A DNA stretch of 64,000 nt from Alphaproteobacteria bacterium (GCA_017308235.1 JAFKFL010000008.1:186001-250000); one strand, 5' to 3'. Shown: positions 1 through 9,173, counted from the stretch's first letter. Numbers and translations: made by a program. Notes: generated from the sequence alone by a model not told the origin.

Positions 1-273
1 CGCTTCATTGCGCCGGTGGGCGAGTCGACGTCGTTCGGCACGCTCGCCGTTACTGTGGGCGACTGCCTGGTGAATACGCCTGACGCGCCGCCTGAATCGG
101 CAGCCTATCTCACGATCGTGGATCACAAGCCTGGCCAGCCGGAGCAGAAGCTTTTCGCCGGCTGGATGTTCGCGTCGACGCCGTCACTCTCGGCCCTCGA
201 CGACGGTGTCTACGACGTGCGCGTGCTTGCCTGCACCAGGACGCAGGGATCCTCGCCGCCCAAGTCGCGCTGA
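1..273 (+). CDS. DUF2155 domain protein, 5' end outside window
   Basis: Open from the first base of the window (reading RFIAPVGESTSFG...) to a stop at 273, so only the last 90 residues are seen. The pattern 'FGTLxVTVxxC', 'YLTIVDxKP' and 'FAGWMFASTPSLSALDDGVYDVRVLAC' is that of DUF2155, a periplasmic domain of unknown role common in Alphaproteobacteria, where it often lies near aat and accBC. Here it runs convergently into aat and their coding regions overlap by 64 nt. The two conserved Cys (in VGDC and VLAC) are present. The tail after the last Cys is short and polar. The family call is fairly sure; function is unknown. Confidence 0.75.
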   Translation, partial: RFIAPVGESTSFGTLAVTVGDCLVNTPDAPPESAAYLTIVDHKPGQPEQKLFAGWMFASTPSLSALDDGVYDVRVLACTRTQGSSPPKSR

Positions 274-860
274 AAGGCGGCCTCGTGGCCGACCGCATCG
301 GCCAGTTGCTCGCGGAATTCATCGCGCGGGATTTCGATCGTGCCAAAGCCGCGCAGATGCTCCGTCATGAATTGGCAGTCGAGCAGCCTGAAGCCGCCCT
401 TGATGAGGCGGCCGACGAGGTGGACCAGCGCCACTTTTGATGCATCGCGCTCGCGGCTGAACATGCTCTCGCCGAAGAAGGCGGCGCCCACCGAGACGCC
501 ATAGAGGCCGCCGACCAGCCGGCCTTCACGCCAGGCCTCGACGCTGTGGGCGTGGCCGCGGCGGTGCAGCTCGCTGTAGAGCTCGACGATCGGCTCGTTG
601 ATCCAGCTTTCGGGATGACCCGGCCGCGGTTCGGCACAGGCGCGCAGGACCTCGACGAACGCCCGATCGGCGCTGACCTCGAAATGTCCGGAGCGAACGG
701 TGCGGGCCAGGCGGCGGGGCAGATGGAAGCCGTCGAGCGGCAACACCGCGCGCAGGCGCGGATCGAGCCAGTAGAGCTTGGGGTCGTCGCGGCGCTCCCC
801 CATGGGGAAAACACCGATCCGGTAGGCCTGCAGCAGGAGGTCGGGTGTGATCTCCAGCAT
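210..860 (-). CDS. aat: leucyl/phenylalanyl-tRNA--protein transferase
   Basis: Transfers Leu or Phe from aminoacyl-tRNA to the N-terminal Arg/Lys of proteins, making N-degrons for ClpS/ClpAP in the cytoplasm. The 216-residue protein begins MLEITPDLLLQAYRIGVFPM and keeps the family signatures 'YWLDPRLRAVLPLDGFH', 'TWINEP-like SWINEPIVELYSELHRRGHAHSVE', 'LVGGLYGVSVGAAFFGESMFSR' and 'LLDCQFMTEHLRGFGTIEIPR'. The start at 860 is chosen because homology begins there; a longer open frame upstream runs antisense through the accC tail. It lies 7 nt after accC, last in an aroQ-accB-accC-aat run, and its 3' end overlaps the convergent DUF2155 gene. Confidence 0.95.
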   Translation of the reverse strand: MLEITPDLLLQAYRIGVFPMGERRDDPKLYWLDPRLRAVLPLDGFHLPRRLARTVRSGHFEVSADRAFVEVLRACAEPRPGHPESWINEPIVELYSELHRRGHAHSVEAWREGRLVGGLYGVSVGAAFFGESMFSRERDASKVALVHLVGRLIKGGFRLLDCQFMTEHLRGFGTIEIPRDEFREQLADAVGHEAAFQRDLGGEDPCVLVQASTRTS

Positions 861-867
861 GGCGCCG

Positions 868-2211
868 CTATTTCTTGAGGCCGACCAGCTTCTCCAGCCA
901 GTGGATGTTGTACTCGCCGTCGATGAACTCCGGCTGGCGGATGATGCGCTGATGCAGCGCGATCGTGGTGTCGATGCCGCCAATCACAAATTCCTCGAGC
1001 GAGCGGCGCAGCCGCATCAGGCATTCGTTGCGTGTCGCGCCACTCACGATCAGCTTCGCGACCATCGAGTCATAGTAGGGCGGCATCACGTAGCCGGAAT
1101 AGAGGCCCGAATCGACGCGCACGCCCAGACCGCCGGGCGGATGGTAGTCCGCCACTCGTCCGGGGCAGGGCACGAAGGTCTCCGGATTCTCCGCGTTGAT
1201 GCGGCATTCGATGGCGTGGCCCTGAATCTTGATGTCGCTTTGCTTGAGTCCGAGTGGCGCGCCATCAGCGATCCGGATCTGCTCGCGGACCAGGTCGATG
1301 CCCGTGACCGCCTCGGTGATGGGATGTTCCACCTGCAGGCGGGTGTTCATCTCGATGAAGTAGAACTCGCTGTCCTGGAACAGGAACTCCATGGTGCCGG
1401 CGCCACGGTACTTGAGCTTGCGCACGGCGCCGGCGGCCAGTTCGCCGATGCGGCTGCGCTGCTCGGGATTGAGAGCCGGCGAGGGGGCTTCCTCCAGCAC
1501 TTTCTGATGGCGGCGCTGCAAGGAGCAGTCGCGTTCGCCGAGATGGATCCCCGCGCCCTGGCCGTCGCCCAGCACCTGGATCTCGATATGCCGCGGGCGC
1601 GCGAGGTATTTCTCCACATAGACGGCGTCGTTACTGAAGGCCGCCTTGGCCTCGGCCCTGGCAAGTGAAAAGGCCTCGGCTGCCGCGGCGGCGTTCTCGA
1701 CCACCTTCATGCCGCGGCCACCGCCGCCCGCCACCGCCTTGATCAGTACCGGCCAGCCGATCTTCTCGCCCAATGCCACGATCTCGTCGAGCGACCCGAC
1801 CGGACCTGGCGAACCCGGCACCAGCGGTAAGCCAAGCTCCTGCGCGGTCTGCTTGGCCACGATCTTATCGCCCATCATGTTGATGTGCTGCGGCGTGGGG
1901 CCGATGAAAGTGAAGCCACTGGCCTCGACGGCCTCGGCGAAACGCGCATTCTCCGACAGGAACCCGTAGCCGGGGTGGATCGCGTCGACGTCGGTAATGG
2001 TCGCAGCCGACAGGATGGCCGGAATATTAAGGTAGCTGTCGCGGGCGGGCGGCGGCCCGATGCAAACGGACTGGTCCGCCAGCCGCACATGCATGGCGTC
2101 GCTGTCGGCGGTGGAATGGACCGCGACCGTCTGGATGCCCATCTCGCGGCACGCGCGATGGATACGGAGCGCGATCTCGCCGCGGTTGGCGATCAGGACC
2201 TTCTCGAACAT
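868..2211 (-). CDS. accC: biotin carboxylase subunit of acetyl-CoA carboxylase
   Basis: ATP-dependent carboxylation of biotin on AccB, the first half-reaction of acetyl-CoA carboxylase in fatty acid synthesis. The 447 residues match the usual length (about 450). N-terminal '[22 protein letters not shown]' is the carboxylase N-domain; '[15 protein letters not shown]', the glycine-rich ATP loop '[14 protein letters not shown]', '[36 protein letters not shown]' and '[16 protein letters not shown]' (catalytic Arg/Glu region) are all intact. It starts 15 nt after the accB stop, so it is co-transcribed and probably coupled with it. No sign of damage. Confidence 0.98.
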   Translation of the reverse strand: MFEKVLIANRGEIALRIHRACREMGIQTVAVHSTADSDAMHVRLADQSVCIGPPPARDSYLNIPAILSAATITDVDAIHPGYGFLSENARFAEAVEASGFTFIGPTPQHINMMGDKIVAKQTAQELGLPLVPGSPGPVGSLDEIVALGEKIGWPVLIKAVAGGGGRGMKVVENAAAAAEAFSLARAEAKAAFSNDAVYVEKYLARPRHIEIQVLGDGQGAGIHLGERDCSLQRRHQKVLEEAPSPALNPEQRSRIGELAAGAVRKLKYRGAGTMEFLFQDSEFYFIEMNTRLQVEHPITEAVTGIDLVREQIRIADGAPLGLKQSDIKIQGHAIECRINAENPETFVPCPGRVADYHPPGGLGVRVDSGLYSGYVMPPYYDSMVAKLIVSGATRNECLMRLRRSLEEFVIGGIDTTIALHQRIIRQPEFIDGEYNIHWLEKLVGLKK

Positions 2212-2226
2212 TGCGACCGACGGCCG

Positions 2227-2694
2227 TTATTCGACGATCATCAGCGGTTGTCCGAATTCCACCGGCTGCGCATTTTCGATCAGGACCTGCTTCACCGTGC
2301 CGGCCTTGGGCGCCTTGATCGGATTGAAGGTCTTCATGGCCTCGATGATCAGCAGGGTCTGCCCGGCGGTGACCTTGTCGCCGATATTCACGAAAACGGG
2401 CTTGTCGGGCTCGGGCGCCAGGTAGGCGGTGCCGACCATCGGCGATTTCACCGCACCGGGATGGGCGCCGATATCGCCCCCGTTGGCGAGGGCTGATGGA
2501 CCTGCGACGGCGCCGGCGGGAAGGGCTGCGGGGGCGGCAAAGGCCACGGGCGCGGCGGCGGCAACGGTTACCGGCGGCCGCGCGACGCGGATACGCCGTT
2601 CACCGTCTGCGAGCTCGATCTCGCCGAGATGGGTCTCCTCAAGAATCTCCGCCAGCTTGCGGACGAACTCGGTATCCATCTCGAACTTGGCCAT
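2227..2694 (-). CDS. accB: biotin carboxyl carrier protein of acetyl-CoA carboxylase
   Basis: Carries the biotin that AccC carboxylates and the carboxyltransferase discharges onto acetyl-CoA. The 155-residue protein has an N-terminal segment that contacts AccC, a flexible Ala/Pro linker (about residues 40-80) and a C-terminal biotinyl domain with the canonical EAMK motif, here 'IIEAMKTFNPIKAP', where the Lys is biotinylated. GGGAG lies just upstream of the ATG. It sits between aroQ and accC in a head-to-tail operon, the common alphaproteobacterial order. Confidence 0.97.
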   Translation of the reverse strand: MAKFEMDTEFVRKLAEILEETHLGEIELADGERRIRVARPPVTVAAAAPVAFAAPAALPAGAVAGPSALANGGDIGAHPGAVKSPMVGTAYLAPEPDKPVFVNIGDKVTAGQTLLIIEAMKTFNPIKAPKAGTVKQVLIENAQPVEFGQPLMIVE

Positions 2695-2715
2695 GAAAAA
2701 CGCTCCCGGATGATT

Positions 2716-3186
2716 TCAACGGCCCAGCAGGCGTGCCAGTGCCTGCAGGGCGAGGAGATAGCCTTGGCTGCCGAGTCCGGCGATCACGCCGATGGCTGCG
2801 GGACTTATATATGAGCGGTGGCGAAAGCTTTCCCGCTTGTAGATGTTCGAGATGTGCACCTCGATCGTGGGTACCTCGGCGGCATTCAGGGCATCCAACA
2901 ACGCTACCGAGGTATGGCTGTAGGCCCCTGCGTTGATCACGATGCCGCTGTTCTTCTCGCGCGCCGACTGAATAAGATCGACCAGGACGCCCTCATGGTT
3001 GCTTTGGGCGAACTCCACGTCCAGACCGAGGCGTCCCGCCTCGGTCCGACACGCCTTCTCGACGTCAGCCAGGGTTTCGCGGCCATAGATCTGCGGCTGC
3101 CGCTTGCCCAGCATATTGAGATTGGGCCCGTTGAGTACCAGCACCGGCTTTGACGCCGGCGAGCGTCGGGCGGCCCTGGCGGCCAA
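2716..3186 (-). CDS. aroQ: type II 3-dehydroquinate dehydratase
   Basis: Third step of the shikimate pathway: dehydration of 3-dehydroquinate. '[21 protein letters not shown]' carries the lid Tyr; '[18 protein letters not shown]' and '[20 protein letters not shown]' carry the active-site Asn, His and Arg of the type II fold. The start is uncertain. A TTG at 3186 is preceded by GGGGAGG at good spacing and gives 156 residues; an upstream GTG (3243) gives 175 and an internal GTG (3144) gives 142, nearer the usual 145-150. First gene of the aroQ-accB-accC-aat run. Confidence 0.94.
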   Translation of the reverse strand: MAARAARRSPASKPVLVLNGPNLNMLGKRQPQIYGRETLADVEKACRTEAGRLGLDVEFAQSNHEGVLVDLIQSAREKNSGIVINAGAYSHTSVALLDALNAAEVPTIEVHISNIYKRESFRHRSYISPAAIGVIAGLGSQGYLLALQALARLLGR

Positions 3187-3264
3187 ACCTGCCTCCCCAT
3201 TTCCTGGAAGTCGCGGGTTTATAGCATGGCGAGACTCGGCCACAAGGAGCCCGCCGGGGACAGT

Positions 3265-3726
3265 TTAACCCCTATCGCGCAACGCCTTGGCGTGGGCGAA
3301 CAGGCGTTCCGCCAGCGAATCGAACCGTCGCCGTTCCTCGTCCGGGAGGGCCTCATAAAGGCATTTCTCGTAGGCGAGCGCGATGGGCACGATCCGGGAG
3401 TGCATGGCGCGGCCTCGGGCCGAGAGCTTGAGGGAGGCGCGGCGGCGGTCCTTGCGGTCGGTTGCCCGCTCGACCAGGCCGCGCTGCATGAGACCTGCGA
3501 CCGCCCGGCTGACCGCCACCTTGTCCATCACGATGCGTTGCCCCACATCGGAGGCCGTAAGAGGGGCGAACCGGCCCAGCGCCGCCATCACCCGCCATTG
3601 CGTCACGGTGAGCTGGAACGGCCCGGCGTAAAGGTCATGTAGCGATTCGCTCACAATCTGCGCCAGGACCGAGAGCCGGTAGGGCAGGAAATTTTCCAGT
3701 TCGAGGGCTTGCGGACGGGGCGCCAT
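3265..3726 (-). CDS. MarR family transcriptional regulator
   Basis: A 153-residue winged-helix protein. 'LTVTQWRVMAALGRFAPLTASDVGQRIVMDKVAVSRAVAGLMQRGLVERATDRKDRRRASLKLSARG' is a full MarR DNA-binding domain, with the wing 'DRKDRRRASLKLS'. The ATG at 3726 is preferred to an upstream TTG because the latter lies inside the palindrome between this gene and hpd. It is divergent from the tyrosine catabolic operon with 53 nt between starts, so control of that operon and of itself is the likely role. The ligand may be homogentisate or a related aromatic acid, by analogy with other MarR regulators of this pathway; that is inference. Confidence 0.9.
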   Translation of the reverse strand: MAPRPQALELENFLPYRLSVLAQIVSESLHDLYAGPFQLTVTQWRVMAALGRFAPLTASDVGQRIVMDKVAVSRAVAGLMQRGLVERATDRKDRRRASLKLSARGRAMHSRIVPIALAYEKCLYEALPDEERRRFDSLAERLFAHAKALRDRG

Positions 3727-3739
3727 AATAGTTACATCT

Positions 3740-3759
3740 GAAACCAATTACCTGGTTTC
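3740..3759. promoter_or_regulatory. putative MarR operator in the hpd promoter
   Basis: Perfect inverted repeat GAAACCA-attacc-TGGTTTC, 7-bp arms with a 6-bp spacer. It lies in the 53-nt gap between the divergent MarR regulator and hpd starts, where both promoters must be. Size and symmetry fit a MarR dimer site. The assignment is by position only. Confidence 0.6.
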
Positions 3760-3779
3760 GTCAAACCCGGGAGGACGGC

Positions 3780-4862
3780 ATGGCCAGCATCAGCGATCTC
3801 GAAGCCGATTCCACCAACCCGATGGGCACCGACGGATTCGAATTCGTCGAATATACCGCACCCGACCCCGAGGCACTGGGCCAACTGTTCGAGAGCATGG
3901 GGTTCGTGCGCGTCGCACGCCATCGCTCGAAGGATGTGTCGCTGTTCCGCCAGGGCGATGTGAATTTCATCGTCAATGGCGAGAAGGAAAGCTTCGCCCA
4001 GGGGTTCGCCCGCGTGCACGGCCCCAGCGTCTGCGCCATCGCCTTTCGCGTGAAGAATGCGGCGCGTGCCTACAAGCGCGCCCTCGCGCTTGGCGCCTGG
4101 GGTGTCGAGAACAAGGTCGGGCCGATGGAGCTCAACATTCCGGCCATCAAGGGTATCGGCGATTCCCTGATCTACCTGGTCGATCGCTACGGACCCAAGG
4201 GCAGCATTTACGACGTCGACTTCGATTTCCTGCCGGGCGTCGAGCCCAACCCGCCGGGTGTCGGTATCAGCTATATCGATCACCTGACCCATAACGTTCA
4301 TCGCGGCCGCATGGACGAATGGTCGGAATTCTACGAACGCCTCTTCAATTTCCGCGAGATCCGCTACTTCGACATCGAGGGCAAGCTCACGGGCCTGAAG
4401 TCGAAGGCGATGACTAGCCCGTGCGGCAAGATCCGCATCCCGATCAACGAGAGCACCGACGACAAGTCACAGATCCAGGAATATCTCTCGGCCTACCATG
4501 GCGAGGGCATCCAGCACATCGCGCTTGGCACCGGCGATATCTACGGCGCCGTCGAGACGCTTCGGACCAAGGGCGTTCCGTTCCAAACGGTGCCCGATAC
4601 CTACTACGAGCAGATTGAGCAGCGCTTGCCCGGCCATGGCGAAGACGTGGCGCGGCTGGCCGCCAGCCGCATCCTGATCGATGGCGCCCCGACCCAGGGC
4701 GGTGGCCTCCTGCTGCAGATCTTCACCCAGACCGTGATCGGCCCGATCTTTTTCGAGATCATCCAACGCCGCGGCAACGAGGGCTTCGGCGAGGGCAATT
4801 TCCGCGCCTTGTTCGAGTCGATCGAGCTCGACCAGATCCGGCGCGGCGTGCTGAAGGCATAG
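3780..4862 (+). CDS. hpd: 4-hydroxyphenylpyruvate dioxygenase
   Basis: Converts 4-hydroxyphenylpyruvate to homogentisate with a mononuclear non-haem iron. The 360 residues form the two-domain VOC fold. The C-terminal half supplies the iron triad: His in 'YIDHLTHNVHRGRM', His in 'GEGIQHIALGTGDI' and Glu in 'IFFEIIQRRGNEGFGEGNF', followed by the usual 'FRALFESIELDQIRRG' C-terminal helix. The start has GGGAGG upstream. First gene of a tight operon with hmgA, a fumarylacetoacetase-type gene and maiA, which together degrade tyrosine to fumarate and acetoacetate. Confidence 0.97.
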   Translation: MASISDLEADSTNPMGTDGFEFVEYTAPDPEALGQLFESMGFVRVARHRSKDVSLFRQGDVNFIVNGEKESFAQGFARVHGPSVCAIAFRVKNAARAYKRALALGAWGVENKVGPMELNIPAIKGIGDSLIYLVDRYGPKGSIYDVDFDFLPGVEPNPPGVGISYIDHLTHNVHRGRMDEWSEFYERLFNFREIRYFDIEGKLTGLKSKAMTSPCGKIRIPINESTDDKSQIQEYLSAYHGEGIQHIALGTGDIYGAVETLRTKGVPFQTVPDTYYEQIEQRLPGHGEDVARLAASRILIDGAPTQGGGLLLQIFTQTVIGPIFFEIIQRRGNEGFGEGNFRALFESIELDQIRRGVLKA

Positions 4863-4878
4863 GACCAAGGAGGAAATC

Positions 4879-6027
4879 ATGTCCAGGAACTGGATTCCGC
4901 TGCGCCAGATCGAAGGCACGGCGTCGCGTCAAGCTCATGTGCGCCTGCCCGAGGGCACCTACGAGCGCGAGATCAGCAAGGAAGGCTTCTTTGGGCCCTC
5001 CGCGCAGTTCCACCACAAGCACAAGCCGACCGACTGGGTCGCTTTCGAAGGGCCGATCCGGCCGCGTGCGCTCGACATGACCAAGCTCGCCAAGTCGCAC
5101 GCCAATCCGTGGCAAGCGGAACTGGTGATGGGCAATCCGCATCTTCAGATGCGGATCTGGAAGCTCGACGCGGCGATGACCGAACTGGCCCGCAACAGCG
5201 ACGGCGACCAGCTTCTGTTCGTGCATGAGGGCGCGGGCGACCTGTTCTGCGATTATGGCCACATGCAATACCGTGACGGCGATTACATCGTGATCCCGCG
5301 TGGCACGATGTGGCGCCTCGCGCCGAGCGCGCCCACCACCTCGCTCATGGTCGAGGCCACGAACGATCACTTCACGCTGCCGGAGAAGGGGCTGGTCGGC
5401 CGCCACGCGATCTTCGATCCGGCCATGCTGGACACGCCGCACATCGACGATGCCTTCAAGGCGCAGCAGGACGAGCGGAGCTGGGCGGTGTCGGTGAAGC
5501 GGCGCGGTGCGCTCTCGACCGTCACCTTCCCGTTCAATCCGCTGGATGCCATCGGCTGGCACGGCGATCTCAGCGTGGTGCGCATCAACTGGCGCGATCT
5601 CAGGCCGGTGATGAGCCATCGCGCCCATCTGCCGCCGTCGGTGCATACGACCTTCATGGCGGGCCGGTTCGTCGTCTGCACCTTCGTGCCGCGGCCGCTC
5701 GAGAGCGATCCCGAGGCGCTCCGGTTGCCGTTCTTCCACAACAACGACGACTTCGACGAGATCATCTTCTATCACAAGGGAAGCTTCTTCAGCCGCGACA
5801 ACATCCATACCGGCATGATGACGGTCCATCCGTCGGGGTTCACGCACGGCCCGCATCCCAAGGCATTCCATGCCGCAACGAAGGGCGGCAAGACCGAAAC
5901 CGACGAGGTGGCAGTGATGATCGACACCCGCGATGCCGTAGACGTCGCGGCCATGCCGGCGGGTGTCGAGTTCGAGGGGTACGTATCGTCGTGGAGGCCA
6001 CCCGAACTGAAACAGGCGGCGGAGTAG
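4879..6027 (+). CDS. hmgA: homogentisate 1,2-dioxygenase
   Basis: Ring-opens homogentisate to maleylacetoacetate. It is 382 residues, shorter than the roughly 430-450 of the classical enzyme, and matches the short bacterial form. The C-terminal cupin-like region 'IFYHKGSFFSRDNIHTG', 'MTVHPSGFTHGPHPKAF' carries the His/Glu iron ligands; the N-terminal 'HKHKPTDWVAFEGPIRPRALD' and 'DQLLFVHEGAGDLFCDYG' are also typical. AAGGAGGA lies upstream of the ATG, 17 nt after hpd. The operon context makes the substrate assignment firm. Confidence 0.93.
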   Translation: MSRNWIPLRQIEGTASRQAHVRLPEGTYEREISKEGFFGPSAQFHHKHKPTDWVAFEGPIRPRALDMTKLAKSHANPWQAELVMGNPHLQMRIWKLDAAMTELARNSDGDQLLFVHEGAGDLFCDYGHMQYRDGDYIVIPRGTMWRLAPSAPTTSLMVEATNDHFTLPEKGLVGRHAIFDPAMLDTPHIDDAFKAQQDERSWAVSVKRRGALSTVTFPFNPLDAIGWHGDLSVVRINWRDLRPVMSHRAHLPPSVHTTFMAGRFVVCTFVPRPLESDPEALRLPFFHNNDDFDEIIFYHKGSFFSRDNIHTGMMTVHPSGFTHGPHPKAFHAATKGGKTETDEVAVMIDTRDAVDVAAMPAGVEFEGYVSSWRPPELKQAAE

Positions 6028-6036
6028 GTCGCCGCG

Positions 6037-7029
6037 ATGAAGCTCGGAACGTTGAAGGAAGGCGGCCGCGACGGCACGCTGATCGTCGCCAATCGCGAGC
6101 TCACGCGGGGCGTCCGCGCGACGGATATCGCGCCGACACTACAGAAAGCGATCGAGGATTGGGCGAGCGTTTCGCCCAAACTGGCCGCCCTGTCGGCGCG
6201 ATTGGCGGACGACAAGGCACCGGGTGCTTTCGAGCTCGATCCCGCGGCGCTCGCGGCCCCGCTGCCGCGGGCGTTCCAGTGGGCGGATGGATCGGCATAC
6301 GTGGTCCACGTCGAACTGGTGCGTAAGGCCCGTGGCGTCGAGATGCCGCCGTCCTTCTGGACCGACCCGCTCATGTATCAGGGCGGGTCCGACTCGTTCA
6401 CCGGGTCAACCGACGACATCGAGCTGGAGGACGAGGCCTGGGGAATCGATTTCGAGGGCGAAATCGGGGTCATCGTCGATGACGTCCCCATGGGCACATC
6501 GGCGGCGGCGGCCCGCCGGCACATCAAGCTCGTGACCATCCTGAACGACGTCTCGTTGCGCAACGTGATCGTGGGCGAGCTGGCGAAAGGCTTCGGCTTC
6601 TTCCATGGCAAGCCTGCGACTGCTTTCGCGCCCGTGGCCGTGACACCAGATGAGCTGGGCGATGCCTGGGATGGCGCCAAACTCAACCTGCCGCTGATCT
6701 CGACCCTCAACGGCAAGGAATTCGGCCACCCCAACGCGGCGACCGATCTGACGTTCGACTTCGGCCAGCTGATCGCCCACGCTGCCCGCTCAAGGCATCT
6801 CGAGGCCGGGACGGTGATCGGGTCCGGCACCGTCGCCAACCGCGACGCGTCGGTGGGCTGTTCCTGCATCGCCGAGCGGCGCGTGCGCGAGACGATCGAC
6901 GCCGGCAAGCCCAGTACGCCCTTCATGAAATTCGGCGATCACATCCGCATCGAGATGTTCGATCGTGCCGGCCGGTCGATCTTCGGCGCGATTGACCAGA
7001 AGGTGGTTCGCTACACACCGCCCGCCTGA
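6037..7029 (+). CDS. fumarylacetoacetate hydrolase family protein, likely fumarylacetoacetase
   Basis: In this operon the expected reaction is fumarylacetoacetate to fumarate plus acetoacetate, the last step of tyrosine breakdown. The 330-residue protein has the FAH metal-site pattern 'IDFEGEIGVIVDDVPMG' (acidic ligands), 'LVTILNDVSLRNVI', 'FFHGKPATAFAPVAVTPDELG' and 'GSGTVANRDASVGCSCIAERR'. It is the shorter bacterial type rather than the 420-residue eukaryote-like enzyme. It starts 9 nt after hmgA and ends 30 nt before maiA. A related acylpyruvase activity cannot be excluded from sequence alone. Confidence 0.88.
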   Translation: MKLGTLKEGGRDGTLIVANRELTRGVRATDIAPTLQKAIEDWASVSPKLAALSARLADDKAPGAFELDPAALAAPLPRAFQWADGSAYVVHVELVRKARGVEMPPSFWTDPLMYQGGSDSFTGSTDDIELEDEAWGIDFEGEIGVIVDDVPMGTSAAAARRHIKLVTILNDVSLRNVIVGELAKGFGFFHGKPATAFAPVAVTPDELGDAWDGAKLNLPLISTLNGKEFGHPNAATDLTFDFGQLIAHAARSRHLEAGTVIGSGTVANRDASVGCSCIAERRVRETIDAGKPSTPFMKFGDHIRIEMFDRAGRSIFGAIDQKVVRYTPPA

Positions 7030-7059
7030 GCCGTGCTAGGGTCCGTGGCGGGAGGCTCC

Positions 7060-7704
7060 ATGAAGCTTATCGGTTATTTCCGCTCGTCGGCGGCGTTTCG
7101 GGTGCGGATCGCGCTCAATCTCAAGGGCATCACGGTCGAGCATGCCTTCCGCCATTTGCGCAAGGGCGAGCAGAGCACGCCGGACTATGTCGCGCTCAAT
7201 CCGCAGAAGCTGGTGCCGACGATGGTGCTCGATTCGGGCGAGGTGCTGACGCAATCGCTCGCGATCCTGGAGTACCTCGAGGAAACGCATCCTGAACCGT
7301 CGATTCTGCCCAAAGATCCGGTAGGCCGCGCCAGGGTGCGGGCGCTCGCGCTGATCTCGGCGGCGGATATCCATCCTATCCAGAACCTGCGCGTGATGGC
7401 CTATCTCCGCGAGAAATTTGACCAGTCGGAGGAGGCGGCGTTCGCCTGGTCGCGCCACTGGATCGAGACCGGCTTCGATGCCTATGAGGCGTCGGTCGCG
7501 AAGGACCGGCGCACCGGCGCCTTCAGCCACGGCGATCAGCCGACCATCGCCGATCTCTGCCTGGTACCACAGGTGTTCAATGCCGGTCGCTTCAAGGTCG
7601 ATATGACGAGGTACCCGACGCTGAAGCGTATCTTCGATACCTGTATGAAGCATCCTGCCTTCGACGCCGCCCAGCCCTCCAAGCAACCCGACGCCGAGAA
7701 GTGA
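7060..7704 (+). CDS. maiA: maleylacetoacetate isomerase (zeta-class GST fold)
   Basis: Glutathione-dependent cis-trans isomerisation of maleylacetoacetate to fumarylacetoacetate. The 214-residue protein begins MKLIGYFRSSAAFRVRIALNLKGI, with the zeta-class 'SSxxxRVRIALN' glutathione-site motif, then 'LNPQKLVPTMVLDSGEVLTQSLAILEYLEETHPEP' and the C-terminal helical domain. The ATG at 7060 has GGGAGG at good spacing; the in-frame codon at 7033 lies in the intergenic gap. It completes the four-enzyme pathway and overlaps the next gene by 4 nt (GTGA). Confidence 0.95.
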   Translation: MKLIGYFRSSAAFRVRIALNLKGITVEHAFRHLRKGEQSTPDYVALNPQKLVPTMVLDSGEVLTQSLAILEYLEETHPEPSILPKDPVGRARVRALALISAADIHPIQNLRVMAYLREKFDQSEEAAFAWSRHWIETGFDAYEASVAKDRRTGAFSHGDQPTIADLCLVPQVFNAGRFKVDMTRYPTLKRIFDTCMKHPAFDAAQPSKQPDAEK

Positions 7705-9173
7705 GAAAGGTTCTCGTCGTCGTTCTGGCCGTCGCCATCGTCGGCTCGCTGGCCGCGGCTGCTCTACCATTGGCCGAACGGTACGCCGCGGGCCAGATCA
7801 AGGCCGCCATCGAGCAAGACGGGCAAACGTCGGTGGGCGCCGTCGAGGTCGGGTTGCTCCGCCGCCGCGTGATCCTGACCGACGTTCACTCGCAGGCGTT
7901 TGGCGGTCTGACAGCTCGGCGGTGGGAGGCGCGCGGATTCCCGGAATCATTCGGCGACTTGCTGGAAGGCCGGACGCCGTTCACGGACTTCAAGCTCGGC
8001 GACCCGCTGCGTGCCGATCACTTCGAATTGGCCGATGCCCGTTTCACTGACTCGGATGGTTCGAACTGGAGCGTCGGATCGCTGTCGGTCGATGGCCTGG
8101 ATCTCGCGCCGTACGATCCGAATGTGGCTGGGCCGTATCGACTGCAGATTCTGACGGCGCGCATCGCCAAAGCCCTCAAGCTGCGGCACGTCGAGGCAAC
8201 GAATGTTTCCTACGGGCTCGCGGCGACAGGTGACTCTCTCGCGATGCGCCGCGTGGCCATCGATCGCTTCGATCACGGCAGTCTCGGCACCCTCGTCATC
8301 GTCGGTTCCGAAGCCGTGCCGCGGAACACGACCGATGCTGCCTTCAAGATCGATGACATGAGGGCAAAGGACGTCGACCTGAAACGCGTCGTGGCGCAGC
8401 TTGGCGAACGCTCGTGGCAACCGGGCCGTCCGCTGGGCCGTGTCGCGGTCTCGTCCGCCAGCGCCTCCGGCTTCGGCGGAACCTTGTTGTCACGCAACGG
8501 TGTTTCGCTCGAGGGCGTCTCGCTCGAAACAACACATGAGGCTGTCGATTCCAGCCGATCGCGGCTGCGTATCGACGATCTGATCCTTCGCCCAGCCGGC
8601 GGCCTCGAAGGTGCCAGGCTGCGGCTGGTGCTGCAGGCTATGGGCCTTGCCGAGCTCAAGCTCGGCTTCGATTGCGCCGGCGTCGAACGACGCGGCAAGG
8701 GAGAACTTGGGATTGATCGCTGCGCACTTGCCATGGCGGACCTGGGCGAGGTGTCGCTGGCCGCTAACTTCACCGGCGCGGACGAGACCTTCTGGCGGGC
8801 GATCGATGACGGCGATGCGATGCTTTTGTCTCGCTCTGCGATCGCCCTGGCGTCGGCCAGGGTGACGGTGGCGGACAAGGGAATGATCGACCGGTCGGTG
8901 CGCGCGCTTGCCGCCGGCAGCGGCCAGTCGTCCCAGATCGCTCGTGCGAACCTTGCCCGCGATATCAGGACCTACCAGCCGCCGGACATCCTCATCACCG
9001 AGGATCTGACGAAGCTGTTCGACACTGTCGCGCGGTTCGTCGAGCAGGGCGGCACGCTTGCGCTCGAGGCCAAGCCCGATCCGCCGCTGGGCCTTGCCGC
9101 CGCGCGAGGGCTGAGCATCACGGGCCCAGATCTCGTCAGCCTGCTCGGCCTGTCGGCGACGTTGTCGCGCTAG
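7701..9173 (+). CDS. exported or membrane-anchored AsmA-like hypothetical protein
   Basis: 490 residues with one N-terminal hydrophobic segment (about residues 3-22, VLVVVLAVAIVGSLAAAALP), then a long soluble body rich in beta-forming repeats such as 'LGEVSLAANFTG', 'LRLVLQAMGLAELKLGFDC' and 'RLRIDDLILRP'. That pattern resembles the AsmA/DUF945-type periplasmic beta-groove proteins, but I see no decisive motif. The GTG start overlaps the maiA stop (GTGA), so it is translationally coupled to tyrosine catabolism genes although its role looks unrelated. Its stop overlaps the convergent dsbA-like stop by 3 nt. Confidence 0.65.
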   Translation: MRKVLVVVLAVAIVGSLAAAALPLAERYAAGQIKAAIEQDGQTSVGAVEVGLLRRRVILTDVHSQAFGGLTARRWEARGFPESFGDLLEGRTPFTDFKLGDPLRADHFELADARFTDSDGSNWSVGSLSVDGLDLAPYDPNVAGPYRLQILTARIAKALKLRHVEATNVSYGLAATGDSLAMRRVAIDRFDHGSLGTLVIVGSEAVPRNTTDAAFKIDDMRAKDVDLKRVVAQLGERSWQPGRPLGRVAVSSASASGFGGTLLSRNGVSLEGVSLETTHEAVDSSRSRLRIDDLILRPAGGLEGARLRLVLQAMGLAELKLGFDCAGVERRGKGELGIDRCALAMADLGEVSLAANFTGADETFWRAIDDGDAMLLSRSAIALASARVTVADKGMIDRSVRALAAGSGQSSQIARANLARDIRTYQPPDILITEDLTKLFDTVARFVEQGGTLALEAKPDPPLGLAAARGLSITGPDLVSLLGLSATLSR

